A stretch of 64,000 nucleotides of DNA from Metellina segmentata (GCA_947359465.1 OX375879.1:91562578-91626577); one strand, 5' to 3'. Counted from the first letter of the stretch, positions 45,040 through 55,962 are shown. Notes: generated from the letters alone by a model not told the origin. Program-made: numbers and translations.

Positions 45040-45600
45040 TTTATACATTTATTGGCATCAATTAGCCCTTTCATCAATTTTATGAGCGGATGTGAAACTT
45101 TCTTGTTCTACTTTGCACGGTCCGCTGGATGCGTTGTTTGCTCCTCTTAATGAATGCGAGCTCAACGAGAACACTTCTCCCCCCCCCCCATTAATTCCTT
45201 CGTAGACAAAAGGCTTCCAACAGAGGCGTTGGTGTTGTTCTTCGAAGAATGGGTTAAAATTAAACCGACTCTGAAGTCGACTTGCCTGCATTTCACTCCA
45301 CTGAATGTTTTCCGCCGGCATGTTTCAGATTAGTCGACAGCAGTTATAGGTCAATTGTGCCCTTGGGCGTGGGTTTCGAGAAAGGAAGGAAACAGATTGA
45401 AACGGGCATTAGATTCGTTTTAAGGCAGTCGACTGTAATCTCGTGGTATTACGTGTATTTGTGCGGAATGCGATAGAGGACGGAATACCTGATACGGTGT
45501 TATCATAGATGTTAAGTACAGATGAACTTTCTTTAATTCTTCGATGAAACTTTTTTAGACGCCTTTTTGCTACCGGAATTGACTTGCATAACACGTGCAG
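45040..45600. other. unassigned block of balanced composition
   Basis: Open frames on both strands: minus 45058-45321 (MPAENIQWSEMQASRLQSRF..., with a Gly run from a C10 tract) and plus 45282-45476 (after a TTTCAG at 45324-45329 it reads LVDSSYRSIVPLGVGFEKGR... to a TAG). Either could be an exon; neither matches a family I know and they overlap, so none is called. Confidence 0.25.
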
Positions 45601-45987
45601 TCAGTCAGTGCTCCTTTCCTCTCTCAAATTCTCCATGCTTACGATTGTAGTCCAGGCTTGCGATTTGATTTATTTCAGGGGTGCCGATTCCTAGAAGTAT
45701 GTACCACATATATCCCGCCACAATAATAATGATAGGATCCAACCCATCTGCCATTCATGATTCTACAAATACACTAGCCATATTCAACAGGCTGCATGTT
45801 CACTTTATCAGAAGGATGCCTACTACTAGAAGCTTAATTGGGGTCACTCCAACCACTTGTAGTATTGGTCCGGACTGCCAAAAATTAGCACAAACATACA
45901 AATAATAATATAGAAATATGCGGAAACCCTGCAGTCACTATAAAACTTATAATATAATAGTATATGGGACTCCATATACCCTCTTTA
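45601..45987. other. non-coding, nothing recognised
   Basis: A 74-codon frame at 45681-45905 is unsupported. Confidence 0.35.
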
Positions 45988-45989
45988 TA

Positions 45990-47085
45990 CAGGGTGTCCC
46001 ATAAATATTGGTACAAACTTTAAGGGGAGGTAGGGTACATCCAAAGGATTGAGAATTGCACAGCAACCCATAACCGGAAACCTCATGGGAAAGTGATATC
46101 AGAGGTACACGAAATGTAGGGCCACGAGACAGAGATTACCAGAAATAGGTATTGTTCATAAATATTACATATGGAGTAGTAGATGATACCATGTGAAAAT
46201 GTTACAAAAGGTGTTCAAAGTTTCCACCATTGCAAGCGATGCATGCATTACACCGACGGACCATGGATTGGCGGACCCTGTCAAACACACCGGGATTTTC
46301 TCGAATATCCACAGCAGTGCGAAAGGTTCTTTCAACCAGATCCATTTCGGACTCGATAGGTGTTGCATACACAGCAGCTTTAAGTGCTCCCCAAAGAAAG
46401 AAAGCCATGCTGCTTAAATCAGGAGAGCGTGGGGGCCAGGCAACCGGTCCACCACGCCCAATCCATCGTTGACCAAACAACACATTCAAATGTCTCCGAA
46501 CACATCGTACATAATGGGGAGGAGCCCCATCGTGCTGAAACCACATGTTGCGTCTCCCATTTTGTGGCACAGGGTGAAGTAATCCTGGTAGAACCTGTTC
46601 CAAAAAGAGGAGATGATTTGCTGATTTCAGTGATCATGGTAACAGATAAGGCCCGATTAAGAAGTCGTCGATCAAACCAGCTCAAACATTCACTGAGAAG
46701 CGATGTTGGGCAGCCTGCGGTCTCCGTGGAGGCTCTTGTATGCCCATAAATGTGCATTGTGTTGGTTGAACACACCATATCACCGTGAAGTACCCTCATC
46801 CGTAAACAAAACATATGATGGGAAATGAGCATCTTGGCCACATTGGTAGATACCACCGAGTTACCACGTACACGTGCAGGATGATCTACGGGGAGTAATA
46901 TCTGTAGTTTTTGATGATGATATGGGTGTAAGGCTTCGCCTTGTAAAACACTATGTACTCTATTACGAGATCTTCCTATGGCATCAGCGATGACACGAAC
47001 ACTGGTACTCGGATTCATCTCTACGGCATCCAACACATTCTGTTCCACTCGTGGTCTACCCTCACTATGCCTTCATCAGCTGAAA
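45990..47085 (-). mobile_element. mariner-like element, 5' end missing
   Basis: 3' end at 45990 (TA then CAGGGTGTCCCATAAATATT; shared start CAGGGTG with the 13.1 kb element and the word GGTAGGGTACATCC). Minus-strand transposase follows. No opposite TIR is found; similarity stops at about 47085. Confidence 0.88.
46202..47085 (-). pseudogene. mariner-like transposase, truncated and frameshifted
   Basis: Relative of the 13.1 kb transposase. Reads VEQNVLDAVEMNPSTSVRVI (second helix-turn-helix) from about 47050, then shifts frame; the C-terminal part is open for 133 codons (46202-46603) with WFQHDGAPPHY, RWIGRGGPVAWPPRSPDLSS and a C-terminal GGNFEHLL. Where the relative has CLDFYFWG, this one has SMAFFLWG: the third catalytic Asp is Ala. 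It lacks the first helix-turn-helix. Dead on three counts. Confidence 0.88.
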
Positions 47086-47588
47086 TTAATTAGTGGTCCT
47101 AGACAGAAATATATATTGCCTATAAAGATATGTATCGACTGATAATACGTGGAAATGAGCCTGGATGTTTTTTTTGGGTCACGCCTGAGTTAAGAGTAAT
47201 CTTATTAGTTCACGAGATACAGTTTATTTAGTTGCAACTTCTACAATAGAGATAAGAATGTATTTCGTTGTTCGAATAGAATGACATTGAAAGACCTATT
47301 ACCCTTTTCGTATTGTTTTATATATATAGTAACTGCAACCCCTTAAAATTATTATTTCATCATCAACTTTAAATGCGAATCAATCAGTCATATGTAAAAC
47401 AATATTAATAAGAATGTAATCAATACTTCATTCTTAAACACTTTATACTTAGGCTTTAAAGGGAAATCGGAAAAACCTACTTTTTAACAATTTCGTAATG
47501 AGTAAAAGTAATGCTTCAATAAGCCATTATTTGGCTGTTAAACTGGGGAATGGCAAGCTACAATTTTCCTATAAACGACCGATATGTC
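47086..47588. other. AT-rich spacer
   Basis: Nothing recognised. Confidence 0.4.
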
Positions 47589-47917
47589 CGACCGACCAGT
47601 CTGGTGGTAAAGTTGTTAGCCTATAGATCAGAAGGTTCCTGGTTCGAATCTGAGTTTGTGCATGGGTATTTGTAAGCGTATGGTGTAGAGGCGACTGGTG
47701 AATTTTAAATCTCTCGTGGCCGAAAGCCCTTACGCTTGGGTTGGTATGGAAGTTTGGAGAGTGGGGTGCCAGCTCAGGTGTTCCCTTGTCATCCGACCGT
47801 GGTTCAAAACCACGTGGTGTCGTCGTCGGATCTTTCCCTTAGTGGATTGATCCCGGACCGTCGTCAATAGCCCGTTGTGTTGCTCTAGTACGACGTAAAT
47901 TAAAATTACCTTACCTA
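47589..47917 (+). mobile_element. SINE copy S11 (type B head)
   Basis: Head CGACCAGTCTGGTGGTAAAG ... TTCCTGGTTCGAATCTGAG (box B GGTTCGAATC) differs entirely from type A; from about TTAAATCTCTCGTGGCC onward the body is the same (GAAGTTTGGAGAGTGGGGTG, CCGTGGTTCAAAACC, GACCGTCGTCAATAGCCC), ending TTAAAATTACCTTACC. Confidence 0.9.
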
Positions 47918-47962
47918 TGAACGGAATGCATTTCTTCCTCTCTGTTTCTTTCATTCATGTAT

Positions 47963-48032
47963 TCAAGATCTATCCGTTATCGTCGTTAAATGCTTGTCGT
48001 GTTGATCCAGTGCGACGTTAATCAACAACCTA
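47963..48032 (+). mobile_element. SINE 3' fragment after S11
   Basis: TATCGTCGTTAAATGC ... CCAGTGCGACGTTAATC then CAACCTACCAACC. A stray second SINE end 45 bases beyond S11, as also seen after S9. Confidence 0.75.
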
Positions 48033-48481
48033 CCAACCCTAAATTCATGCATTTAAAATTTTTCTTTGTTTAAAATGTGCATTTATTCGTACTGAGAATC
48101 ACAAATGTTTTTACGTACAAGCTATATGTGAATGTAATGTTATAGATAATTCATAATATGACATATTTTCTTTCATGTCAGATAAGAAGATGGCAAAAGA
48201 AGCAACGTGTCGTAGCTAAGACCATGTCTTATATCTTTAATTGTCATGCACATCTAAATCAAACAAAATACATTTTTGGGAAAAGAGCATTGGATTTCAA
48301 CGCATTCACCAGCGACATTTAATTCAATTGTTTATTAGAATCACAATTTTATTTTTACGGTTTAATTACTCTTACAACTCACAACTATAATGATATAAAG
48401 CGAATGCGAAAAAGGGTTAAAATACTAATAATTTGAGTATTTTAACCCTTTGGAAGGTTTACACGCATGTATCCGTTCCGC
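48033..48481. other. AT-rich spacer
   Basis: Nothing recognised. Confidence 0.4.
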
Positions 48482-48785
48482 GAGGTGACGGTAGCCCGGT
48501 TGGAAAAGTAACGGTTTAGCAATCGAAAGGGTGAGAGTTCGAAACTAGGTGCAAATAAACACAGTCGTGTACAAGGGGGGTGCATGTTCAATCTGTAGTG
48601 GCCTCAACCTCACATTAGCGTGGTGCGGAAGTTTGGGGAGTGGTGTGCCAGCTCAAGTGTTGACCTCGTCATCTGACGAGCGTGGTTCAAAATTAATTGG
48701 TGCTACCTCGGATCTTTCCCTTGAAGATTGATCTCGGACCGACGCACTTAGTCCATTGTGTTGCTCCAGTGCGATGATAGTTTAT
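48482..48785 (+). mobile_element. SINE copy S13 (type A head)
   Basis: GGTGACGGTAGCCCGGTTGG (box A), GTGAGAGTTCGAAACTAGG (box B), body complete apart from a gap at CCTCAACCTCAC. The tail is replaced close to the start of the MITE at 48795. Confidence 0.9.
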
Positions 48786-48794
48786 TTTCTATTA

Positions 48795-49244
48795 GGCCCG
48801 GTGCACATGTCCCGTTTTTCAACGTGCGGCGACGCTGCGGCAACTCAAGTCCTGTCTGAGATACATTAGATCCAATGGAGTAGTGCACACATGCCTCGGG
48901 CACCGCTGCGACGACGCACGTCCAACATGCGTGCAATTTGTGCCGCAGTTACACACGGCGCCGTAGCTTGCCGCACACGCTTCTCCGGTCTGAAGTACCT
49001 TATTTTCTTAAATAAATGGAATATGAATAATAATTAATAAATGGTTGTATCCAGTATCGTCTATTTTATTTCAAAATATACTTTTTTTACACCAAGTAAG
49101 CGAAACAAACACGTTTACTTCGATAGAATATTTATCTCAAATGGCGCGAAATGAGTTCGTGCGTCATTTCAAGGTTATGTGTGCATAGTTTGGCTTCGGT
49201 GCCGCAACGGTGCCGCACGTTGAAAAACCGGTGTGCACCGGGCC
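48795..49244. mobile_element. GC-rich MITE with GGCCCGGTGCACA ends
   Basis: TA at 48793-48794 and 49245-49246. Left GGCCCGGTGCACATGTCCCG ... TTTTTCAACGTGCGGC; right, reverse-complemented, GGCCCGGTGCACACCGG TTTTTCAACGTGCGGC with small gaps. Length 450 bp; repeated GCCGCA words in the arms. The reversed TTA/TAA flanks could suggest PIF/Harbinger-type targets, not proven. Confidence 0.85.
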
Positions 49245-49389
49245 TAAGACTTCTAACTCTAGTTTTGATCTTGACGAATAGAATCTTCCCTAGGATACTT
49301 TCAACAAATCGACAGGGATGGGAATATTCAGTCATATCTGTATCGTGGGATAAAAGCTATTTTTAATTTCTCGGAAATGTAAAGACTCT

Positions 49390-49560
49390 CTGATATTTAA
49401 CCCTCTTGGTAGTTTGTCTAGACTATGTATCTCTTCTTGAGCGAAACTGATTAGATGTGGATAAAGGAGATATCTTGTCATTAGAAGAAAACTGAACACG
49501 TCTTGATCTCGCTATAGTCAAAGATGGGCAATATCTTGTCACGTCAAAATCACTTGGATG
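49390..49560 (+). repeat. palindrome-core dispersed repeat copy
   Basis: TTTAACCCTCTTGGTAGTTTG lead-in, then GGAGATATCTTGTCATTAG, AGAAAACTGAACACG, TCTTGATCTCGC and CAATATCTTGTCACGTC. Same words as 20590-20990 in a shorter array. Confidence 0.65.
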
Positions 49561-50047
49561 GTTGAAACAAAAATTTAAAAAAGTTTCATCAGAGGCTCCA
49601 TTTCTTATGTATATTTTCTCGATACCATAAGTCTTATCTCAGTTAAACTTGAAAATAACATGAATCTTAATGCATCTGGTGTAAAATAATAAACCAAGTA
49701 GCCGATGTAATGAACAATTAATTTAGTTCCAACCCCTTCTTCCGACTATAAAGTATAAGTTTCAAGACTACTGACTTCGAGCATTATAATATATCAAAAG
49801 CATTAATGCCTGTATAAGGGACCGAAGAGTATATGGGAGGTCTATGACCTCAAGAGTCCTGGATGTTCGCACATACTGAAAGGGGGTTTGAGAAAAGAAA
49901 AAACTAAATCACCAACATCGGAAAAAGGGTTGGTTCGTAAGGATGGGTGTTTCTTTTTTTTTATTTTAATGGGTATTCACATCAGCTAAGCATATATTTA
50001 AGCACAATTTATGCATATATTTATTGATAATATTATTAAATTAAAGG
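49561..50047. other. AT-rich spacer
   Basis: Nothing recognised. Confidence 0.4.
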
Positions 50048-50678
50048 GGGTAGTTGAATTAACACTGTTCTGAAACACACAACACAACGGGCTATTGGCG
50101 ACGGTCCGGGATCAATCCCAAAAGGACAACGCCTTGTAATTGTGACCCTTAATCAGATGACGAGGTCAACACCTGAGATGGGTTAAACGCCTGGCTGTTC
50201 ATCCCTTGCTACGAAGAAAATTCATACAAATCGTGCGATTTGTGGCCTCCGTGGAGTTAAACTCAAGCAGGTGGTTTAAATTCACTTCTGGATTAATACA
50301 CTTCAATTTCCTCTTCAATAACCTCAATAACCTCATAGAAAAAATTTTTAGAGCAGCACCTGCGTGTGCATTTCATAGCTCAAAATTTCTGCTTTGCATC
50401 ATAGAATTTTGTATTTCCTTTTCTCTTTGGTCATCTTTCACGCTATGGGAAATTTTGTTTACCGTAAACCCTTCGTAAGGTCGGTATCCCATTAAGTTAA
50501 GTCTACACCTGAGCTGGCACCCCACTATCCAAACTTCCTCTCCACACCGACATGAAGATATTTTAGTCCACGAGAGATTTATGCGCGTCGGCACCCGCGT
50601 ACTTGTTTGGATTGAGTTTCGAACTTGAAACCCTTCTATTGTTAACATGTTACTCTTCCAACCGAGCTACCGCGTCCC
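50048..50678 (-). mobile_element. SINE copy S14 (type A head), split by an insertion
   Basis: 3' half 50048-50177, 5' half 50514-50678, both minus: GGCTATTGGCGACGGTCCGG ... then CTGGCACCCCACTATCC ... to the head end CCGAGCTACCGCGTCCC. Between them lie 327 foreign bases. Confidence 0.88.
50178..50504. mobile_element. 327-bp unidentified insertion with 9-bp direct repeat
   Basis: Flanked by ACACCTGAG on both sides (50169-50177, 50505-50513), which occurs once in uninterrupted SINE copies, so this is an insertion with target duplication. It begins ATGGGTTAAACGCC and ends TTAAGTTAAGTCT. No TIR, poly(A), LTR hallmarks or coding region were recognised, and no second copy lies in the window. Confidence 0.65.
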
Positions 50679-50706
50679 AATAAATTTGAAACGAGGTAAA
50701 TTTATA

Positions 50707-51549
50707 CAGGGTGTCCTAAAAGTTCCCGTACTGACGATTCTTGAATTTATTATACAAAATCAACAAACTATAAAACAATTATTTTTATGCTAATGGTGAA
50801 AAGCACTTTTAACATAACGTAGGAAAACAATTTGGACTTACATTTACAATAAATTTTCAACATTTTCGCCCTTTTCTTGGAGGCAAAGCTGAAGTCGTTT
50901 GCGCATATTTTTAAAAACGCGTTTCAAGATGCTGGGAGTGACTTCTTGTATCCTTTGAGTAATAGCAATTTTCAGATCACCTGTTATTTGGTGATTATCT
51001 TCATAAACTTTGTTCTTTAAATATCCCCACAGAAAAAAAAGTCAGGGATGCACAGATCAGGTAACGAGGTGGCCAAAGGTTTCTTGAGATTAGTCGATCG
51101 CCAAAAAATCTTGAAGCGTGCCCATGGTTTCATAATTTGTATGGCAGGTTGTAATGTCTTGTTGGAACCAAGAGTCTAGTTCATTCATTTATAATAATGC
51201 AATAAATTGTTGAATAAGTTGATATAGCGTATATTTACTCGACATTGCCTCATTTCGTTATTTATGTCGCCAAAATTTTTTACATCTGTCATATGATTTG
51301 CATTCAAAATAAGCCTCAAACAGCGCAATTCCCCGACTGCGTGATAAATTCATCTTGCGATGAAAAACAAAATGACGTGGAACTTTATTATCGCACAACT
51401 TGAGTGCGAAGAAAATCAAACGATAAAAATTAGAGTCGATAAAACTATAAGCAAACGATAAAATTAAATAATTAAAAAAAACACGGGCAATTTTTTTTAA
51501 GTTGGAACTTTTAAGTTGGAAAACACGGGAACTTTTAGTACTCCCTGTG
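50707..51549 (-). mobile_element. mariner-like element, internally deleted
   Basis: TA at both borders (50705-50706, 51550-51551). Left CAGGGTGTCCTAAAAGTTCC; right, reverse-complemented, CACAGGGAGTACTAAAAGTTCC. About 845 bp holding only the C-terminal third of a transposase on the minus strand. Confidence 0.87.
50844..51185 (-). pseudogene. transposase C-terminal third, frameshifted
   Basis: Reads WFQQDITTCHTN (second catalytic Asp), FFGDRLISRNLWPPR, then a frame change to SLPDLCIPDFFFCG (third Asp), another to GYLKNKVYEDNHQITGDLKI and onward to QEKGENVENLL and a TAA. This order is that of the arthropod Tc1/mariner-superfamily transposases with WFQQDGA and LDFFLWGYLK motifs. Two frameshifts; upstream portion deleted. 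Confidence 0.88.
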
Positions 51550-51570
51550 TAATCAGGAGATGTTGTCTGT

Positions 51571-51587
51571 CACACACACACACACAA
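51571..51587. repeat. (CA)n microsatellite, short
   Basis: About eight CA units. Confidence 0.9.
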
Positions 51588-51810
51588 TAGACAAGGAAAT
51601 ATTTAGAAAAAACGTGCAATTTATTTGCCAAGCGCATCAGATTGAATACAGGATAACGTCTTGAAACGTGGTTGGGTGACAAGGAGACTAGATTAGTAGT
51701 TTAGTTCATTCGCAAATACAGCTGTGCATATCAGCTACTAAATCACTAATAATCACTAAGTTTATGTATGGAAAGTTAAGAGTTCAGTGTGGTACGATAT
51801 GGATTTAAAA

Positions 51811-52920
51811 GTAGGGTTTTTTGCATAGGAAAAAGTAGGACAAAACCGGTCCCAAAATATTTTTTTTCTTAGCACCTGCGTGAATAAAATTTCTTTAAGA
51901 GTTCTATTTGAATGATAAATTAGTTCTTTAGTTCCAAAAATAAATATTTTTTAATGTGAAAGAACTATATTTTCGAGGGTAAATAAATTATTTTTTGGAA
52001 GTATGAAAGTACCCGGGGAATATATAGTAAAAAATAAGTATATATTATTAATTAAAAAACGTTGTTGTTTTACTGCTGAAATATTTATTTATAACAATAA
52101 ATTAGTACAATGGCCTTCCTACACTGTTGAAAATACGTAGGTTTAAAAATCACTGAAAATAAGCATTTTTAATTTAATGTGTTTCGAATGTGTATAGTAA
52201 ATTAAGTTAATTGAGCAGATTTGTAAGAAGTTTTAAGAACAGAAATCACAAATAAAATTTTGATCAGGATCCTCTGCATTGCTACAGGCTTCAAGCGCCC
52301 ATCCTTTAAAGTTGAGACACTGTATCCAACCTTCCAGTGATTTTTACCTGTACAATTCTTACAAAAGATACAGGCTTCGTCACATTCCACGTCGTCTTCA
52401 TCTGATGCCGAGGAATCTGTTTTAATGCTAAACTTCTTTATTTCCTTTTTTTTTTCAGTTTTTTGCTTAGGGGGCTTAAACAAATTCTGCTTTAAGTTTT
52501 TATTTCTGATTTTTTTTAACATATATTTTCTTTCGTGTTCTCTAATCTTTAATTCCTAGCCAGTCCTGTCCGACTGCCAAGGTCCCGTTTTCATCCGACA
52601 ACGCCATTATTCAGAAAAAAAGGCCTATTAGATATATTAAAATATATTAATACATAAAATTATATTATTAAAAGATATATTAAAATATTTCAAACATGAT
52701 GCAAAACGTGGTTTAATAATTTAAAATAATAACTGAAAGAGTATTTATCATATGTTGTACTTACCTAAAATAAATCTTCAAGCAATTAGAAACTATACAG
52801 AGTAAAATCGGTAGAGTAAAAATCGAATGCGTTATCCGATAGATGACAGTAATAATCTAGCCAAAACTGCCGGGTCCCGGTTTTATCCGCCTACCCGGTT
52901 TTGTGTCCAACTTTCCCCTA
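51811..52920 (-). mobile_element. pogo/Tigger-like element remnant
   Basis: Left GTAGGG...AAAGTAGGACAAAACCGG; right, reverse-complemented, TAGGGGAAAGTTGGACACAAAACCGG. The left end carries a 14-base extra stretch. An inner echo of the right end (CAAGGTCCCGTTTTCATCC) lies at 52580. A transposase tail lies between on the minus strand. Confidence 0.7.
52232..52522 (-). pseudogene. pogo/Jerky-like transposase C-terminal zinc-finger tail
   Basis: Starts with a basic stretch (KPPKQKTEKKKEIKKF), an acidic spacer (SASDEDDVECDE), then CIFCKN, a one-base shift, and EGWIQCLNFKGWALEACSNA, ICDFCS and a stop. Paired CxxC and an EGWIxCxxCxxWxHxxC-like block is the C-terminal zinc-finger-like end of many pogo/Tigger/Jerky-type transposases in animals. 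Several cysteines are lost; decayed. Confidence 0.72.
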
Positions 52921-53138
52921 CTTAATTCTATTACTATTATGAATATAGTGATCTCTTTTGTTAAAAATTCATGATATAAATTAATTGATTGGTATAGTAT
53001 ATATTTTGTTATGCATTATTGTAGGACTCTCCACCCTGCTCGGTCGTCTAGGGTTACGGTTTTGCTGCTTTTCAATGACAACGAGAACTAGAATGTTGTT
53101 AGCGCCACAAAACATTTATTACTAATATTTAAAATACA
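52921..53138. other. non-coding, GC-richer patch at 53020-53110
   Basis: TGTAGGACTCTCCACCCTGC... could be an LTR fragment, but no partner was found. Confidence 0.25.
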
Positions 53139-53245
53139 GCAAGCTACATCAATCAACTATCAACATCAATACAACTATCAATATCAATCAAATATCAACA
53201 TCAATACAATCTCAGAATCAATCAACTATCAACACGAATCCGATC
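53139..53245. repeat. short-period repeat (ATCAACTATCAACATCAATACA)n
   Basis: About five loose units of 21-24 bases built from ATCAA and CAACTATCAA words. Confidence 0.75.
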
Positions 53246-54455
53246 TCAGCATAACCGTTGAACTACTCTTTTTGCCTCTTTTTAGAAGACAGAAATCTGC
53301 GCGAACAAGAGCACTGTCAGATTTGGGTAGCCAAGTGTGTTGCCAGATTCTAATGTTCTAAAAAGAAAAGAATAATTTAAAATTGTATCACAAAATTGGG
53401 TAGAAACAATCAAGAATAACCGCCAAACATGTCCATAAGTTAACACCTTGTTTACACTGTGCTTATATTTGTACCACGCACAACTTGTTTAGAGCTGTAA
53501 ATGAACTTCGAAACTATTCATATATCTATATCGGTCAGACAAGCTTGTAGGTATAATGATTCTCCAAACAGATTCGAAAATCCAACAGAACATTTTTCTA
53601 CAGTACTTTTTCGTTTATTGCCATACTCATACATCGTACTGTTACAGTTGATTCGAAAACTTCGGAAGCATACAGAATTTTTTAAACCAAAATTCAGTAG
53701 GTTACGGTCTAATAAGTCGGTAAAGGGGTTTTAGATTTATTACAAAACGGACGGACACGCTGTCTCTTTTACTTCATAGTTCAAACACTGCAAAAAAAAT
53801 GATGCCAATAAAAAAATACACTGAAATTTATAAAAAGTAATAACTGAGGATAGATCATCAAAGAACACGAATAGAAATTACATAAACGGGTTTTTCCATC
53901 TTAAGAGGCTTAAGTATCACGGATATAAATTCACGCTCTTGTGGCTATAGCAACACAAGCACTTCGTAAGTAGACCTTGTAATTTTAAAGTTATAAGCTA
54001 AACTCAGAATTTGTTTTAGTTTAGTTTATAATTTCGTTCGTTGTTTGAAAAAAATGCTAATTGTAAATTTTTGTTTGTTGGCCTAACAAATGCAAGATGT
54101 TGCAGCAAATTAGTACGGCGAATTCAACACATCATTCATCGTACAATCGAATAAAATACGAACGGTGTAGCTGTGTGCTTTATTGGTAATATCGCAAGCA
54201 ATATTCAAATCAGCCTTCCCCCTACACACTTTACTCTTAAACAAAGAAAAACAAGAAATATAGTTGAACTTCACAAATGCTTATGACAATTATATCCCCA
54301 TTCAGTTTTTCAACATTAAAACTTCGCTAAAGAGAAATGCAGTGTTGTTTGAACTGTGATATTGAACAAACATTAAGAAAGTTGTATCTTCAACTCTAAA
54401 TGATAATCAGATAAATACATCTTATATTTTGTATTGTATTATTTTTAGGACACAG
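53246..54455. other. non-coding, nothing recognised
   Basis: A 77-codon frame at 53501-53734 is unsupported. Confidence 0.4.
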
Positions 54456-54745
54456 CTTCAGTCTACGTTTAAAGTGGTGGCAAGTGCCGTTGCTCATTTC
54501 TTGTAATGAGTTATGGGTTAAGGAGGGTAAGGCAACCCACCTGTACTACGGTTATTATGGCAACCTCGGCAAGCGGAAAGCTTGAATTTTCATTTTGAAT
54601 ATTCTATAAAATTCTTTCAAAATCCGTTAAACTGTCGTTTGATTTAATTGGTTCATTTGAAATAATTATTTCCTAGGCGATTTTAGAAGTGCGCCATAAA
54701 AAACGCCAAAGCCGTTGCCACCGCTATAAACTTAGACTGAAGTTG
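54456..54745. mobile_element. MITE with CTTCAGTCTAMGTTTA ends
   Basis: Left CAGCTTCAGTCTACGTTTAAA then GTGGTGGCAA; right, reverse-complemented, CAACTTCAGTCTAAGTTTATA then GCGGTGGCAA. About 290 bp, no coding. Target duplication unclear. Confidence 0.8.
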
Positions 54746-55069
54746 TTCCATTTTTTATTCAAAAACCAACACTTTTTTGCCGCTTCTTAATTTTGCCACT
54801 CCGGGTAACTACTTATTTCCCTCTAAGGAGTTTACACGCATATCTCCGTTCTGTAAATTGCAGTCGGCAAAGCCTATCTTCACACTTCTTTTGACCTTCT
54901 TGTGCAAAAGAATCTCTTCTATGACTCTTTCAACCAGTAAGTTTGATTATTTACTCGCAATGTGCAGTGCAGGGAAAAGCAATACAATACTTGGAAATAT
55001 CGTAAGCTTCAAGGGGATGTACATATACCTACCGCCTCTATGTGTAGGGTCTGTAAATATTCACCTGAA
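54746..55069. other. unassigned; 99-codon open frame
   Basis: Plus frame 54777-55076 (MPLLNFATPGNYLFPSKEFT...) has no splice or domain support. Confidence 0.25.
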
Positions 55070-55590
55070 AATTTAACCCTTCGGGTGGTTGTCTCAACGA
55101 GGAACCTCGACATTAGCAAAACTGCCCAGATCTTAATGGACGAGTTATCTCGTCACAAGAAAACTGACCAAATCATGATCAAAATATCTTGATGACGCAA
55201 CGTCATTAACAGCCGACCAACCGGTATAGTGGTTTGTTAGCCTCTAGATCGGAAGGTTCCTGGATCGAATCCGGGTGAGTGCATGGATGTTTGTAAATGC
55301 GAGTGTAGAGACGGCTGATGCACCTTAAATCAATCGTGGTCAAAAGTCCTCTCATTGGGTTTGTATAGAAGTTTGGAGAGTGGGGTGCCAGCTCAGGTGT
55401 TACGTCGTCATCCGAACGCGGTTCAAAATTACGTGGTGTTGTCCTGGGAACTTTCGCTTAGGGAATAAATCCCGGGCCGTCGTCAATAACCCGTTGTGTT
55501 TCTCTACTACGACGTTAATTAAAATTACCTTACCTTGTCATTAGCAAAATTCGTCAGATCTCGATGAACGAGATATCTCGTCGAAACCAT
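55070..55590 (+). repeat. palindrome-core repeat, split by a SINE
   Basis: AATTTAACCCTTCGGGTGGTTG lead-in in pieces, then CATTAGCAAAACTGCCCAG, GGACGAGTTATCTCGTCAC, GAAAACTGACCA and ATATCTTGATGACG up to 55211, and after the SINE GTCATTAGCAAAATTCGTC and AACGAGATATCTCGTCG. The SINE is flanked by GTCATTAACA/GTCATTAGCA, a probable duplication although the array itself repeats this word. Confidence 0.75.
55212..55536 (+). mobile_element. SINE copy S15 (type B head)
   Basis: The clearest type B copy: CCGGTATAGTGG (box A region), GTTCCTGGATCGAATCCGGG (box B), then TGGATGTTTGTAAATGCGAG, and the common body from TTAAATCAATCGTGG to TTAAAATTACCTTACC. Inserted in a palindrome-repeat array. Confidence 0.92.
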
Positions 55591-55843
55591 TTGGAGTATA
55601 TAAGGATTGAAGGGTTTGCTATTAAAAGGAGGTAGATCCATCCTGGATTAGTTTGGAGTTGCATGTACTATCCAGTGGTAAAAGAAAAACCATTTCGTTT
55701 GGTGCAAGAAAGATGTAGCTCCAATCGTTAATTAAGGAAATTTATGAAAAATATTATTTTTACACATCTTAAAATTTTGATCTTTTAAACGTTTTTTAGT
55801 TTTCTAAAAACTTGGAAAAATTGGAGCTACCTTCTTTTTGCAG

Positions 55844-55962
55844 CAAACCCTTCAATTCCTATTTCAAAACCAAATAAAATAGACTTGTTTGAACAAAGAA
55901 AAGCTAAAGAATTCGCTCCAAGATCGGAAACCTATGAGACAATTATACCCATTCATACTTCA
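55844..55962 (+). CDS. candidate internal exon, unknown protein
   Basis: Seen: a textbook acceptor CTACCTTCTTTTTGCAG| at 55843, an open frame of two bases plus 39 codons, and the donor ACTTCA|GTAAGTACC. The peptide begins NPSIPISKPNKIDLFEQRKA, then KEFAPRSETYETIIPIHTS: hydrophilic, charged in the middle, no membrane segment. It begins in phase 1 and ends in phase 0. It would join directly in frame to 2106-2140 (split codon GCA). No family recognised; it may belong to a gene whose other exons are outside the window. Confidence 0.6.

Noticed and set aside
52202..52522. Independent lysine-rich protein gene
   Set aside because: Shifting one frame restores a transposase zinc-finger tail, and it lies between pogo-like ends.
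53022..53135. Solo LTR starting TGTAGGACTCTCC
   Set aside because: No matching CA end, target duplication or second copy could be found in the window.
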